This document shows positions 42,469 to 50,502 of a stretch of DNA of 64,000 nt, piece after piece. This DNA is from an uncultured Oscillibacter sp. (GTDB taxonomy: Bacteria > Bacillota > Clostridia > Oscillospirales > Oscillospiraceae). Under the pieces are notes generated by a model that was given only the letters and a program-made list of their open reading frames with translations, was not told where the DNA came from and searched no databases. Within the stretch, counting starts at the first letter, position 1. Every line of letters begins with the position of its first letter. The stretch spans positions 1-64,000 of the forward strand of contig CAJTKE010000017.1 of the NCBI GenBank assembly GCA_910576865.1. Reading direction: 5' to 3'. The position numbers and the translations under genes were made by a program.

Positions 42469-42984
42469 ATGGAGAGAACCCCCCGGGAGTGCTTTGAAAA
42501 GCTGATGAGCGCCTATTCCCACAACTACGACGTCACACGCGGCGTGGAGACGGAGGAGGGCGGCTCCTTTCCCGCCATGGCCCACTACTTCCTCCGGGAC
42601 GAGCACTATCTGGTCCGCCGCGACAAGCAGTTTTACGCCACGGAACAGCACGACTACACCTATTTCTACGTGACGGACCGCCTGGACGCCGACGGGGCCC
42701 GGGCCCTGACGGAGCGGACGCTGAAGGCGGGCCTCGCCGCCATTCATCCCCACAAGGAGCACATGAGCTCCTTCGTCACCCTGGTGGTCCTGGCGGAGAC
42801 CATCGACCCGGAGGCGAAAAAGGTTCTGAAAAAGACCCGCTTCCACAAAAACTACCGGCTGTCGCTCCATGGCTGGATGGAGTTTCATATAGCAGCAATG
42901 GAATGTTCCACGCGGAGCTTTCTCTCCAATCCAGCCGGGAGGGGGGCCCGCAAGACCCTGGAGGCCAATTTCGCCTCCAAATGA
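42469..42984 (+). CDS. Conserved hypothetical protein upstream of cstA
   Basis: 171 residues, soluble. Begins MERTPRECFEKLMSAYSHNYD and has FVTLVVLAETIDPEAKKVLKKTRFHKNY in the middle. No enzyme motif recognised. GGAGG lies five bases before the ATG. It shares the promoter with cstA 53 bases downstream, so it may regulate or assist the transporter. Confidence 0.75.
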   Translation: MERTPRECFEKLMSAYSHNYDVTRGVETEEGGSFPAMAHYFLRDEHYLVRRDKQFYATEQHDYTYFYVTDRLDADGARALTERTLKAGLAAIHPHKEHMSSFVTLVVLAETIDPEAKKVLKKTRFHKNYRLSLHGWMEFHIAAMECSTRSFLSNPAGRGARKTLEANFASK

Positions 42985-43037
42985 ACCTGGGGGATTTCCC
43001 CCGCAAACGAGACTCATGAAAGAGGGAGAGTGTTTTC

Positions 43038-44756
43038 ATGAACGGATTAGTACTTCTCATCATCAGCGTCGCTGTGCTGCTCGCCGGCTATGTGCTCTAT
43101 GGCCGCTGGCTGTGCAAGCAGTGGGGCGTAGGCGAGCTTGACAAGCCCACCCCTGCCCACGCCCTGGAGGACGGCATCGACTACGTCCCCGCCAAGGCCC
43201 CCATCCTGATGGGCCACCACTTCTCGTCCATCGCCGGCGCGGGCCCCATCACCGGCCCCATCGGCGCGGCGGGCTTCGGCTGGCTTGCCTGCACGCTGTG
43301 GATTCTCATCGGCGGCATCTTCTTCGGCGGCGTCCATGACTTCGGCGCCCTGTTCGCCTCCGTCCGCCACGACGGCAAGTCCATCGGCGAAATCATTTCC
43401 ACCAACATGAGCAAGCGGGCCAAGATGCTGTTTTTGATCTTCGCCTACCTGACCTTGATCCTGGTGGTGGCGGCCTTCGCCTCCATCGTGGCCGGCACCT
43501 TCGGCGCCACCTTCACCGAGGCGGGCGAGGTGGATCTGGTCGCCTCCGAGGCCAACGCCCGGGTGGCCATGGTCTCCCTGCTGTTCATCGCCATCGCCAT
43601 CGTCTTCGGCTTCCTGGTGTACCGCCGGAATGCCCCCATGTCCGTGGCCAGCGTGATCGGCGTCATCGCCATCGTGGCCATCATCGCCATCGGCATGAAC
43701 TTCCACCCCATCTACCTGAGCAAGGACGCCTGGATGTGGATCTGCGGCATTTACATCGCCATCGCCTCCGTCACCCCGGTGTGGATTCTGCTCCAGCCCC
43801 GTGACTACCTGAGCTCCTTCCTGCTGTACGCCATGCTGGCCCTGGCCGTGGTGGCCGTGGTCCTGGCCCGGCCCGACATGGGCAGCATGGACACCGTGGC
43901 CCTCAGAAACCCCGCGGGAAGCCCCATCTTCCCCGTGCTGTTCACCACCATCGCCTGCGGCGCCATTTCCGGCTTCCACTCGCTGGTGTCGTCGGGCACC
44001 ACGTCGAAGCAGTTGGACAAGGAGACCGACGCGAAGCCCATCGCCTACGGCGGCATGCTTCTCGAGTGCGTCCTGGCCATCCTGACCCTGTGCGCCGTGG
44101 CCTATGCCTACAGCTGGAACGCCGCGAACCCCGACGCTCAGCTGGCGGGCGCCACCGCCATCTTCGGCGGCGGCTTGGCCCACATGATCGACGACACCAT
44201 CCCCGGCACCTACAGCATCCTGTACACCCTGCTGGTGCTGACCTACTCCGCCTTCTGCCTGACCTCCCTGGACACCGCCACGCGCCTTGCCCGGTTCATG
44301 TTCCAGGAGTTCTGGCTGGACTCCAGCAAGGGCGAGACCCCGGAGAACGTCACCGGCTACAAGAAGGTCCTGTCCAACATGTACGTCTCCACCGGCATCA
44401 CCGTGGTGCTGGGCGTGCTGCTGGGCCTGAACGGCTATGAGAAGATCTGGGCGCTGTTCGGCTCCGCCAACCAGCTGCTGGCGGGCCTGGGCCTGCTGGC
44501 CGTGGCCACGTGGCTGGGCAACATCGGCAAGAACAACAAGATGTTCCTGATCCCCATGGCCTTCATGATCGTTGTCACCATCTGCTCCCTGCTGGTCAAC
44601 ACCAAGGCGCAGATCGGCCTGATCAGCGCCGGCGGCGCCGACTGGGGCCCCTATGTCCAGGCCATCCTGGGCGTGCTGCTGGTGGTCCTGGCGGTCATCC
44701 TGGCCATCGAGGGCTGCATGACCATCGCCCATCCCAAGAAGGGCCAGAAGGTGTAA
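43038..44756 (+). CDS. cstA: Carbon starvation protein CstA family transporter
   Basis: 572 residues with about 14-16 membrane segments. Family signatures: APILMGHHFSSIAGAGPITGP (about 53), FGGVHDFGALFASVRH and GFHSLVSSGTTSKQL. CstA/BtsT proteins take up peptides or pyruvate, often as proton symporters, under carbon limitation; pyruvate would fit an organism running 2-oxoacid oxidoreductases. Shorter than E. coli CstA, as usual for Firmicutes. Confidence 0.93.
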   Translation: MNGLVLLIISVAVLLAGYVLYGRWLCKQWGVGELDKPTPAHALEDGIDYVPAKAPILMGHHFSSIAGAGPITGPIGAAGFGWLACTLWILIGGIFFGGVHDFGALFASVRHDGKSIGEIISTNMSKRAKMLFLIFAYLTLILVVAAFASIVAGTFGATFTEAGEVDLVASEANARVAMVSLLFIAIAIVFGFLVYRRNAPMSVASVIGVIAIVAIIAIGMNFHPIYLSKDAWMWICGIYIAIASVTPVWILLQPRDYLSSFLLYAMLALAVVAVVLARPDMGSMDTVALRNPAGSPIFPVLFTTIACGAISGFHSLVSSGTTSKQLDKETDAKPIAYGGMLLECVLAILTLCAVAYAYSWNAANPDAQLAGATAIFGGGLAHMIDDTIPGTYSILYTLLVLTYSAFCLTSLDTATRLARFMFQEFWLDSSKGETPENVTGYKKVLSNMYVSTGITVVLGVLLGLNGYEKIWALFGSANQLLAGLGLLAVATWLGNIGKNNKMFLIPMAFMIVVTICSLLVNTKAQIGLISAGGADWGPYVQAILGVLLVVLAVILAIEGCMTIAHPKKGQKV

Positions 44757-44811
44757 GGATTCCGGCGCTTTGCCTCGGATGACTCTTCGCTTTGGATGAA
44801 AAGAAGCGTGA

Positions 44812-44848
44812 AGAAGGACCCGGCGGGTACATCCCGCCGGGTCCTTCG
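44812..44848. terminator. GC hairpin after cstA
   Basis: GAAGGACCCGGCGGG pairs perfectly with its complement over a five-base loop; no strong T-run, between convergent genes. Confidence 0.6.
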
Positions 44849-44853
44849 GCTGT

Positions 44854-45003
44854 TCACTCCTGGTCTTTGGCCAGGGCGATTTTGTCCAACAAGTCCAGGA
44901 TTTCCTGCCTTGTGTAGTCCTCCTTTTCCCCTGTGCTGAAAATCAGGCGGAGGTCATACAGCAAAGCCTTCTGCGTGTCCCTGCGTTCCTTTTCAGTTCC
45001 CAT
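44854..45003 (-). CDS. 49-residue protein, tandem paralogue B
   Basis: Begins MGTEKERRDTQKALLYDLRL and ends in DLLDKIALAKDQE, with no membrane segment. It is about 70 percent identical to the protein encoded at 45059-45208, its upstream neighbour. GGAGGT lies seven bases before the ATG. A helical protein with a possible (FS/T)TGEK turn. I do not recognise a named family. It is probably co-transcribed with its paralogue. Confidence 0.75.
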   Translation of the reverse strand: MGTEKERRDTQKALLYDLRLIFSTGEKEDYTRQEILDLLDKIALAKDQE

Positions 45004-45058
45004 GAACAACACCTCCATAAAACAGGATATCACGTCTCTCTGCCGGGCTGTCAGCCAC

Positions 45059-45208
45059 TCACTCCTGGTCTTTGGCCAGGGCGATTTTATCCAGCAGCTC
45101 CACAATTTCCTCTCTGGTGTAGGTATCCTTTTCCCCGGTGGTGAAGATCAGACGCAGGTCGTAAAGTGTGGCCTTTTCAATCATCTTGTAATCTTTCTCC
45201 GTTGGCAT
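45059..45208 (-). CDS. 49-residue protein, tandem paralogue A
   Basis: Begins MPTEKDYKMIEKATLYDLRL and ends ELLDKIALAKDQE. The C-terminal 12 residues are nearly identical to those of its neighbour, showing recent duplication. GAGGAGGT precedes the ATG at 45206-45208. The promoter at 45230-45258 drives both. Confidence 0.75.
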   Translation of the reverse strand: MPTEKDYKMIEKATLYDLRLIFTTGEKDTYTREEIVELLDKIALAKDQE

Positions 45209-45229
45209 GAACAGCACCTCCTCAGAAAT

Positions 45230-45258
45230 ATTATACCGTCTTTTTTTCCCCGGCGCAA
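45230..45258 (-). promoter_or_regulatory. Promoter of the 49-residue paralogue pair
   Basis: Minus strand TTGCGC (45253-45258), 17 bases, TATAAT (45230-45235). Confidence 0.6.
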
Positions 45259-45342
45259 GCCGTATTTCCCGCGCCGACAGATTCCCCCTGCATTTTCGCC
45301 GCCCTTCCTGTAGAATGGGACAAATTGGAAGGAGGCGGTCCC

Positions 45343-46128
45343 ATGGGAGAGGAAAAGCGGGTGCTGCGGCTGGGGGTGGAGTCCATCCATCCCAACCCCC
45401 GCCAGCCCCGGCGGCTGTTTGACGAGGGGGCCCTGCGGGAGCTGGCGGCGTCCATCCGCCGCCACGGCGTGGTCCAGCCCCTGGTGGTCCGCCGGAGGGG
45501 CGGCGAGTGGGAGCTGGTGGCGGGGGAGCGGCGGCTCCGGGCGGCCCGGCTGGCGGGACTGACGGCGGTGCCCTGCGTGGAGGCGGAGGTGGACGAGCGG
45601 GAGTCCGCCCTGCTGGCATTGGTGGAGAACCTCCAGCGCCGGGACCTCCACTACTTCGAGGAGGCCGCGGCCATCGCGGACTACCTCCGCCGCACCGGGG
45701 CCACCCAGGAGGAGGCCGCGGCGGAGCTGGGCCGGTCCGCCTCGGCGGTGGCCAACAAGCTGCGGCTCCTCCGCCTCTCCCCGGCCTGTCAGGCGCTGCT
45801 TTTGGAAAAGGGCCTGACGGAGCGCCACGCCCGGGCCCTCCTCCGGCTGGAGGACGAGGAGGAGCGCCTGGCGGCGGCCCGCCGGGCGGCGGAGCGGGGC
45901 TGGAACGTGGCCCAGACGGAGCAATATGTGGAGCGGAGGCTTCAGGAGCTCCAGACCACGGCCCCGGCGGGGCGGCGGACCTATGTGCTGAAGGATGTGC
46001 GGCTGTTTCTGAACAGCGTGGACCGGGGGCTTCGCATCGTCCGGGAGGCGGGGGTGGAGGCCAAATGCCTCCGGGAGGACACCGACGAGGAGATCGTCAT
46101 GACCATCCGCATCCCCAGGAGACCCTGA
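45343..46128 (+). CDS. ParB/Noc family DNA-binding protein
   Basis: 261 residues from the ATG at 45343 (GAAGGAGG seven bases before). N-terminal ParB CTPase domain with HPNPRQPRRLFDE, GERRLRAARLAG (box I) and ENLQRRDLHYFEEA (box II); central HTH TQEEAAAELGRSASAVANKLRLL (split, about 122-145). Either the chromosome segregation protein ParB/Spo0J or the nucleoid occlusion factor Noc. No parA lies next to it, which favours Noc or an orphan paralogue. I found no consensus parS or Noc site in the window. Confidence 0.88.
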   Translation: MGEEKRVLRLGVESIHPNPRQPRRLFDEGALRELAASIRRHGVVQPLVVRRRGGEWELVAGERRLRAARLAGLTAVPCVEAEVDERESALLALVENLQRRDLHYFEEAAAIADYLRRTGATQEEAAAELGRSASAVANKLRLLRLSPACQALLLEKGLTERHARALLRLEDEEERLAAARRAAERGWNVAQTEQYVERRLQELQTTAPAGRRTYVLKDVRLFLNSVDRGLRIVREAGVEAKCLREDTDEEIVMTIRIPRRP

Positions 46129-46175
46129 GGTCCTTCTCTTGTTACTGGATTGTAATCTCTTTTTTGCCGGGAATG

Positions 46176-46184
46176 TGGTAAAAT
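46176..46184 (+). promoter_or_regulatory. Extended -10 promoter of the VanW gene
   Basis: TGG followed by TAAAAT, about 50 bases before the start codon; no good -35. Confidence 0.45.
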
Positions 46185-46233
46185 AGCCCGGAAAGAGAAA
46201 CGGCCCCGGACCGGGCCGAAAAGGAGGGGCTTC

Positions 46234-48090
46234 ATGGGACAGACCGAGAGGGAAGCCATCAAGACAAAAACCGGCGGGCGGGTGAGGAAGGGCGGCGCCG
46301 TCCCCGTGTTCATCGCCCTGACGCTGACCGCCGCCATCATGGCCGGCGCTTACGCGGGCCTGTGCGCCTGGGCCGGGTCCAGAACCGACTTCTACCCCCG
46401 GGAGCTCATCGGCGGTGTGGACGTGGGGGGCCTCACCGTGGAGCAGGCCGGGCAGGTGCTGGCGGGCGCCCTGCCCGGGAGGACCATCGCCGTCTCCCCC
46501 GCCCAGGACGCGGAGAAGGAGGGCTGGCCCGCCGGGGCGGAGGCCCCCGCCGCCGTCACCCTGGCCCAGCTGGGCTACACCGCCGAGCAGTGCCCCGCCA
46601 TCGCCCGGCGGCACTTCGAGGAGCAGGCGGACGCGCCCTTCCTCAGCCGGGGGGCCCGGGTGCTGTCCATTCTCACCGACAGCGCCGGAGAGGGCCTGAC
46701 GGCCCAGGACCGGGACGAGGCGGTCTTTCAGGAGGGCGTCGCCCGGCTGGCCCGGGAGCTGGCCCTGGAGCCCTCGGACGGCAGCTTTGAGATGCTGGAC
46801 GACCAGATCCTCCTGACCCGGGAGGCCAACGGCCGCTCCATCGGGGAGGAGGGGCTGGCCCTGGTGCTGGAGAACGCCGTCTCCTCGGGAGCGGAGGAGC
46901 TCCAGGTGGACTTCACCACCCGGGAGGCGGAGCCCCTGTCCATCCAGACGGTGTACGAGGCCCTCTCCGGCGAGATGGAGAACGCCCGCTATGATCAGAC
47001 CACCGGCGGCATCCTGCCGGAGAAGCGGGGGGCCTCCTTCGACACCGTGTCCGCCCAGCGGGCCCTGAACAACGCGGCCCCCGGGGAGACCATCTCCATC
47101 CCCGCCAACATCCAGGAGCCGGAGATCACGGCGGAGGACCTGAAGGCTGTCCTCTTCCGGGACCTTCTGGGGGAGTGCACCACCCACGTGGGGGGCACCG
47201 CCGCCCGGGTCAGCAACGTGAAGCTGGCCTCCGCCGCCTTTGACGGGACGGTGCTGAACAGCGGGGACGTCTTCTCCTACAACGAGACCGTGGGCCAGCG
47301 GACGGAGGCCAAGGGCTACAAGGCCGCCCCCGCCTACGTCCAGGGAGAGACCGTGGACGAGATCGGCGGCGGCGTGTGCCAGCCCTCGTCTACGCTGTAT
47401 TACGCCTGCCTGCTTGCCAACATGGAAATCACCGAGCGCTACGCCCACCGGTATATCCCCGCCTACATCACTCGGGGCATGGACGCCACGGTCTCCTGGG
47501 GGGGGCCGGACTACAAGTTCACCAACAACACCAAATACCCCGTCAAACTGGTGGCCAAATACGACAAGGGCTATCTCACCGTCCAGCTCTGGGGCACCAA
47601 GACCGACGACCTGACGGTGAAGATGACCTATGACACCCTCTCCACCACTCCCTTCGAGGAGGTGGAGCAGCTGGATCCCACCCTGGCCCCGGGCCAGCGG
47701 CAGGTGAAGGTGACCCCCTACACCGGCTACAAGGTGAAGACCTACCGGAACATCTTCGACGGCAGCGGAAACCTCCTCTCCAGCGATGTGGAGGACATCA
47801 GCGACTACAAGCACCGGGACCGTCTGGTGCTGGTGGGCCCGTCCAAGGAGGAGGCGGCGGAGACCGGCGGCAATGGCCCCACCGTCCCCGGCACGCCGCT
47901 GGAGCCCAACCCCGGCGTCTCCACGGAGGAGCCCGGCGTCCCCGCCTCCGGCCCGGCGGAGGTCCCCAAGCCGACGCCCACCCCGGCACCGGAGCCCACG
48001 CCCGCCCCGGCGCCCGACCCGGCGCCCTCCGAGCCCTCCACGCCGGAGGAGCCCCCGGCCTTCGTGGTCATCCCGCCGTCCCAGGAATGA
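46234..48090 (+). CDS. VanW family membrane-anchored wall protein
   Basis: 618 residues. Cytoplasmic start, one membrane helix (about 24-47), two repeated peptidoglycan-binding-4-like (YoaR) domains (about 55-290), VanW domain (about 310-450) with LGECTTHVGG...NGSGDVFSYNETVG-like stretch and EIGGGVCQPSSTLYYACLLA, then a G5-like end and a ~90-residue Pro/Ala/Glu tail. VanW itself is part of vanB vancomycin clusters but its role is unknown; stand-alone relatives are widespread and do not by themselves mean resistance. GGAGG precedes the ATG at 46234. Confidence 0.9.
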   Translation: MGQTEREAIKTKTGGRVRKGGAVPVFIALTLTAAIMAGAYAGLCAWAGSRTDFYPRELIGGVDVGGLTVEQAGQVLAGALPGRTIAVSPAQDAEKEGWPAGAEAPAAVTLAQLGYTAEQCPAIARRHFEEQADAPFLSRGARVLSILTDSAGEGLTAQDRDEAVFQEGVARLARELALEPSDGSFEMLDDQILLTREANGRSIGEEGLALVLENAVSSGAEELQVDFTTREAEPLSIQTVYEALSGEMENARYDQTTGGILPEKRGASFDTVSAQRALNNAAPGETISIPANIQEPEITAEDLKAVLFRDLLGECTTHVGGTAARVSNVKLASAAFDGTVLNSGDVFSYNETVGQRTEAKGYKAAPAYVQGETVDEIGGGVCQPSSTLYYACLLANMEITERYAHRYIPAYITRGMDATVSWGGPDYKFTNNTKYPVKLVAKYDKGYLTVQLWGTKTDDLTVKMTYDTLSTTPFEEVEQLDPTLAPGQRQVKVTPYTGYKVKTYRNIFDGSGNLLSSDVEDISDYKHRDRLVLVGPSKEEAAETGGNGPTVPGTPLEPNPGVSTEEPGVPASGPAEVPKPTPTPAPEPTPAPAPDPAPSEPSTPEEPPAFVVIPPSQE

Positions 48091-48097
48091 GTGTGAA

Positions 48098-48133
48098 AAA
48101 GCGGTCCGCGCCATGCAGGCGCGGGCCGCTTTC
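48098..48133. terminator. Terminator between the VanW and dnaI genes
   Basis: AAAGCGG-CCGCGCC pairs with GGCGCGG-CCGCTTT; serves convergent genes. Confidence 0.7.
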
Positions 48134-48153
48134 CATGCTTCCGGGCGGGTTTC

Positions 48154-49149
48154 TCAGCCCCGCTCCTTTTTCAGCCGCCGGATGTCCTCCCCGAAGAAGG
48201 GCAGGACCTGATACTCCCCCTCCAGCCGGGAGACGATCTGGGGCGAGTAGCGCCGGGCCAGCTCCTTCAAATCCAGGTTCGTGCTGAGGATGGAGGCCCG
48301 CCGGTCCGTGACGCGGGTGTTGACGATGGTGTACAGGGCGCTCTGGACGAAGGGGGTGGTCATCTCCGTGCCCAGGTCGTCCAGGATCAGCAGGTCGCAG
48401 TCCAGCACCCGGTCCACGTCGGCCTCCACGGCCTCCCCCGCCTCCCGGCCGAACTTCCGGGCCTCGAAGCGGTCGAAGATGTGGGCGGCGGTGTCGTAGA
48501 CCACGGAGAAGCCCTCGCCGCTGACCTCCCGGGCGATGGCGGCGGAGAGGAAGGTCTTCCCCAGCCCCGGCGCCCCGGTGAGGAGCAGGTTCCCGCTCCC
48601 GGGGCCGAAGCCCGCCGCGTAGCGCTTGCAGGTCCGGAGAATCCAGTCCATGTTCTCCCGGGGGGAGACCCCCAGGGCCGGGTCCTCCGCCTGGTCGTAC
48701 CACTCCAGGGAGAAGGTCTCGAAGCTCTGGCTCCCCAGGTCCAGCATCCGGCTCAGCTCCTTCTGCTGCTCCCGGGCGCAGTAGGCTTTCAGACAGCGGC
48801 ACATCCGCCCGTCCCGCCAGCCGGTGTCGGCGCAGAGGGGGCAGGCGGGCTTCTCCTCCAGGCAGTCCGCCGGGAGGCCCAGGTTCTCCAGAAGCAGCCT
48901 CCGCTCCTCCTGGAGGCCCAGGTTCTGCTTTTTCAGGGCCTCCACCGCCGCCCGGGGGTCCGTCCCCTTCCGGAGGGCCGTGGAGAGGATGCGGCCCATG
49001 GTGGCTCGGAGCTCGGCGTCTATCTCCCGGAGCCGGGGCTGGCGCTGGAAAACGGCCTCCCGCCGGTCCAGGGCCCGGTCCTCCCGGTCCCGCCTGTCCT
49101 CCTCGAACCGCCGGAGGGCCCGGCGGACGATCTTTCCGTCATAGGGCAC
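48154..49149 (-). CDS. DnaI/DnaC-type helicase loader
   Basis: 331 residues. N-terminal coiled, charged part with a Zn-ribbon CPLCADTGWRDGRMCRCLKAYC (split, about 105-126), then AAA+ domain: Walker A TGAPGLGKTFLSAAIA (about 190), Walker B CDLLILDDLGTEM (about 255), sensor STNLDLKELARRY. It loads the replicative helicase during initiation or restart. The DnaD-like gene ends three bases upstream, so the pair forms a primosome operon. Confidence 0.9.
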   Translation of the reverse strand: MPYDGKIVRRALRRFEEDRRDREDRALDRREAVFQRQPRLREIDAELRATMGRILSTALRKGTDPRAAVEALKKQNLGLQEERRLLLENLGLPADCLEEKPACPLCADTGWRDGRMCRCLKAYCAREQQKELSRMLDLGSQSFETFSLEWYDQAEDPALGVSPRENMDWILRTCKRYAAGFGPGSGNLLLTGAPGLGKTFLSAAIAREVSGEGFSVVYDTAAHIFDRFEARKFGREAGEAVEADVDRVLDCDLLILDDLGTEMTTPFVQSALYTIVNTRVTDRRASILSTNLDLKELARRYSPQIVSRLEGEYQVLPFFGEDIRRLKKERG

Positions 49150-49152
49150 GGC

Positions 49153-50088
49153 TCATCCCTCCTTCTCCCGCTGTTGGATGTACTTGCGCATCCAGGCGTT
49201 GCTCCCCGCCTTGCCGGGGGCGGCCTGAGCGCCGGTGGACGGCGCGGGCTTGGAGCGCTTGTCTCCCGCCTCGATCTCCTCCACGGTGTGGAGCCCCGCC
49301 TCGTGCCAGCGGCGGAGGATGCCGTTGCAGTAGCTCCATTTGAACTCGTGGCACTTGAGGACGGTCTTGTCGCAAGCCAGCGCCGCCGCCTCCGGGGAGA
49401 AGCCCCACTCCAGCCACTGGAGGAGGTATTTCTCCTCGCCGGCGGCGGGGGGCCTGTCCCCCAATTGCAGCGCCCGCATGAAGCCCGGCAGAGCCCCCTG
49501 CCGCCGGTGATAGTCCCGGAGGTACCGGGCGGCGGCCTCCTGGGTGTCCACGCCCCGGCGGGCCCAGGCGTAGCCCTCCCGCTCGATCTGGCGGAGGGTG
49601 GGCTTCCGGCCCGGGCCGAAGCGGACGGCGGTCCGCTCAGCGCAGTGACAGACCAGGAGGTAGATCACGTCGGCGGGGAGGCCCAGGTAGTCGTACAGCC
49701 CCAGCAGGGCGGAGAGGTCCGCCGTGGTGAGGCGTTTGCCCAGCTTCCGCTCCACCTCGTCGGCCAGGGCGCGGAAGTCGCCGCTCTCCTCCAGCCTCCC
49801 GGCCACCTCCTCCTGGCGGTAGGACGGGGGCTCGTCGGCGGGCTCGGCGGGCGGAGCCTGGGAGGCGATGAGCCCCAGGTCCCGGAGGACGGCCTCCGCC
49901 GCCTCCACCCGGCCCCGGTCCCAGCGGAGCTCCCCGGCCAGGGACCGGGGGGGCGCGTCGCCCCGGCGGCGGAGCAGGGCCAGATACAGCAGGGCGGCGT
50001 CCCCGTCCCCCCGCTCCAGGAGGCGCTTCGCCGCCGGGGCGGAGAGGATGACGGGCTCGTCCGGCGCGTGGACAAGAACGCTGGGCAT
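49153..50088 (-). CDS. DnaD-like primosome protein
   Basis: 311 residues from the ATG at 50086-50088 (AAAGGAGG seven bases before). An N-terminal winged-helix (about 1-90) and a C-terminal DnaB_2/DnaD domain (about 215-285, LLQWLEWGFSPEAAALAC...FKWSYCNGILRRWHEAGLHT) with a YCNGILRRWH-type YxxxIxxxW signature. It remodels origin or fork DNA before DnaI loads the helicase. The upstream in-frame extension overlaps the divergent small-peptide promoter. Confidence 0.87.
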   Translation of the reverse strand: MPSVLVHAPDEPVILSAPAAKRLLERGDGDAALLYLALLRRRGDAPPRSLAGELRWDRGRVEAAEAVLRDLGLIASQAPPAEPADEPPSYRQEEVAGRLEESGDFRALADEVERKLGKRLTTADLSALLGLYDYLGLPADVIYLLVCHCAERTAVRFGPGRKPTLRQIEREGYAWARRGVDTQEAAARYLRDYHRRQGALPGFMRALQLGDRPPAAGEEKYLLQWLEWGFSPEAAALACDKTVLKCHEFKWSYCNGILRRWHEAGLHTVEEIEAGDKRSKPAPSTGAQAAPGKAGSNAWMRKYIQQREKEG

Positions 50089-50115
50089 GGAAGCGCCTCC
50101 TTTCTCTTGTAAGCC

Positions 50116-50144
50116 TTGCTTTTCGGCAGAAGATATGGTATCGT
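50116..50144 (+). promoter_or_regulatory. Promoter of the second small peptide gene
   Basis: TTGCTT (50116-50121), 17 bases, TATCGT (50139-50144). Start near 50151. Confidence 0.55.
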
Positions 50145-50179
50145 GTCCGTAGGCGCCGCACAAAAGCGGCAGGCGGGAG

Positions 50180-50205
50180 GTCACGTTTCCCCGAAAGGGG
50201 GTGAC
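50180..50205 (+). promoter_or_regulatory. GNRA-capped stem hiding the ribosome binding site
   Basis: GTCAC (50180-50184) pairs with GTGAC (50201-50205) and CCCC (50189-50192) with GGGG (50197-50200) around a GAAA tetraloop. The GGGGGTG Shine-Dalgarno of the 25-residue peptide lies inside the stem, so the full-length mRNA would be translated poorly until processed or opened. Confidence 0.65.
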
Positions 50206-50208
50206 TGC

Positions 50209-50286
50209 ATGCGGATTACCTTACATATCGGGGCCTTTACGGTAACGATTGTCGTGAAACGCAGAAACCGCCACCCCGACCGGTGA
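50209..50286 (+). CDS. 25-residue peptide, candidate type I toxin
   Basis: ATG at 50209 after AAAGGGGGTGACTGC. Sequence begins MRITLHIGAFTVTIVVKR, an amphipathic beta-like or membrane stretch, and ends in the basic tail KRRNRHPDR. Similar MRITxHxGxFTVTI peptides are familiar to me from Ruminococcaceae genomes without assigned function. The ORF has its own promoter, a sequestered ribosome site, a terminator that starts within its last codons, and a consensus antisense promoter 48 bases beyond. The layout copies the locus at 4670-4942. A type I toxin is the best reading; a regulatory or leader peptide is the alternative. Confidence 0.6.
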   Translation: MRITLHIGAFTVTIVVKRRNRHPDR

Positions 50287-50296
50287 CGGTTTCTCT
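50263..50296 (+). terminator. Terminator overlapping the peptide stop codon
   Basis: AGAAACCG pairs with CGGTTTCT and inner CACC with GGTG; CTTT follows. The stop TGA is inside the loop side of the stem. Confidence 0.65.
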
Positions 50297-50344
50297 TTAG
50301 AATCCTAAGCACTTGGCTCGGGCCGCCCGCTTGCCGCGGCGCCT
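50264..50344 (-). ncRNA. Candidate antisense (antitoxin) RNA, 3' end undefined
   Basis: Starts near 50344 from the promoter at 50351-50380, crosses the complement of the peptide mRNA terminator and enters the ORF complement. No clear terminator was found, so the left limit is a minimum. Confidence 0.5.
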
Positions 50345-50350
50345 GACCAT

Positions 50351-50380
50351 ATTATAGCCCAGGGGTCCCTTCTTTGTCAA
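50351..50380 (-). promoter_or_regulatory. Perfect-hexamer antisense promoter
   Basis: Minus strand TTGACA (50375-50380), 18 bases, TATAAT (50351-50356), with no gene in its direction but the antisense of the small peptide mRNA. Confidence 0.85.
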
Positions 50381-50502
50381 GCCCCGGGCTGTTTCTCAGG
50401 CCCGCCGTTTCCGCGGCGGGCTTTTCGTTTTCTCTTGACAGCCCCGGCCCCATCGCCTATGATAGGCTCTGTTGAAAACAAATGAGAAGGAGCCCCTTGT
50501 TT

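Noticed and set aside
43047..44732. 561-codon frame antisense to cstA
   Set aside because: Shadow of a conserved transporter gene.
45343..46128. parS or Noc binding site near the ParB/Noc gene
   Set aside because: No sequence close to TGTTTCACGTGAAACA or ATTTCCCGGGAAAT was found by eye around the gene or elsewhere.
46234..48090. Vancomycin resistance cluster
   Set aside because: Only a VanW-family protein is present; no vanH, ligase, vanX, vanS or vanR neighbours.
45181..48114. 977-codon frame antisense to the ParB and VanW genes
   Set aside because: Spans two real genes on the other strand, with no domain of its own.
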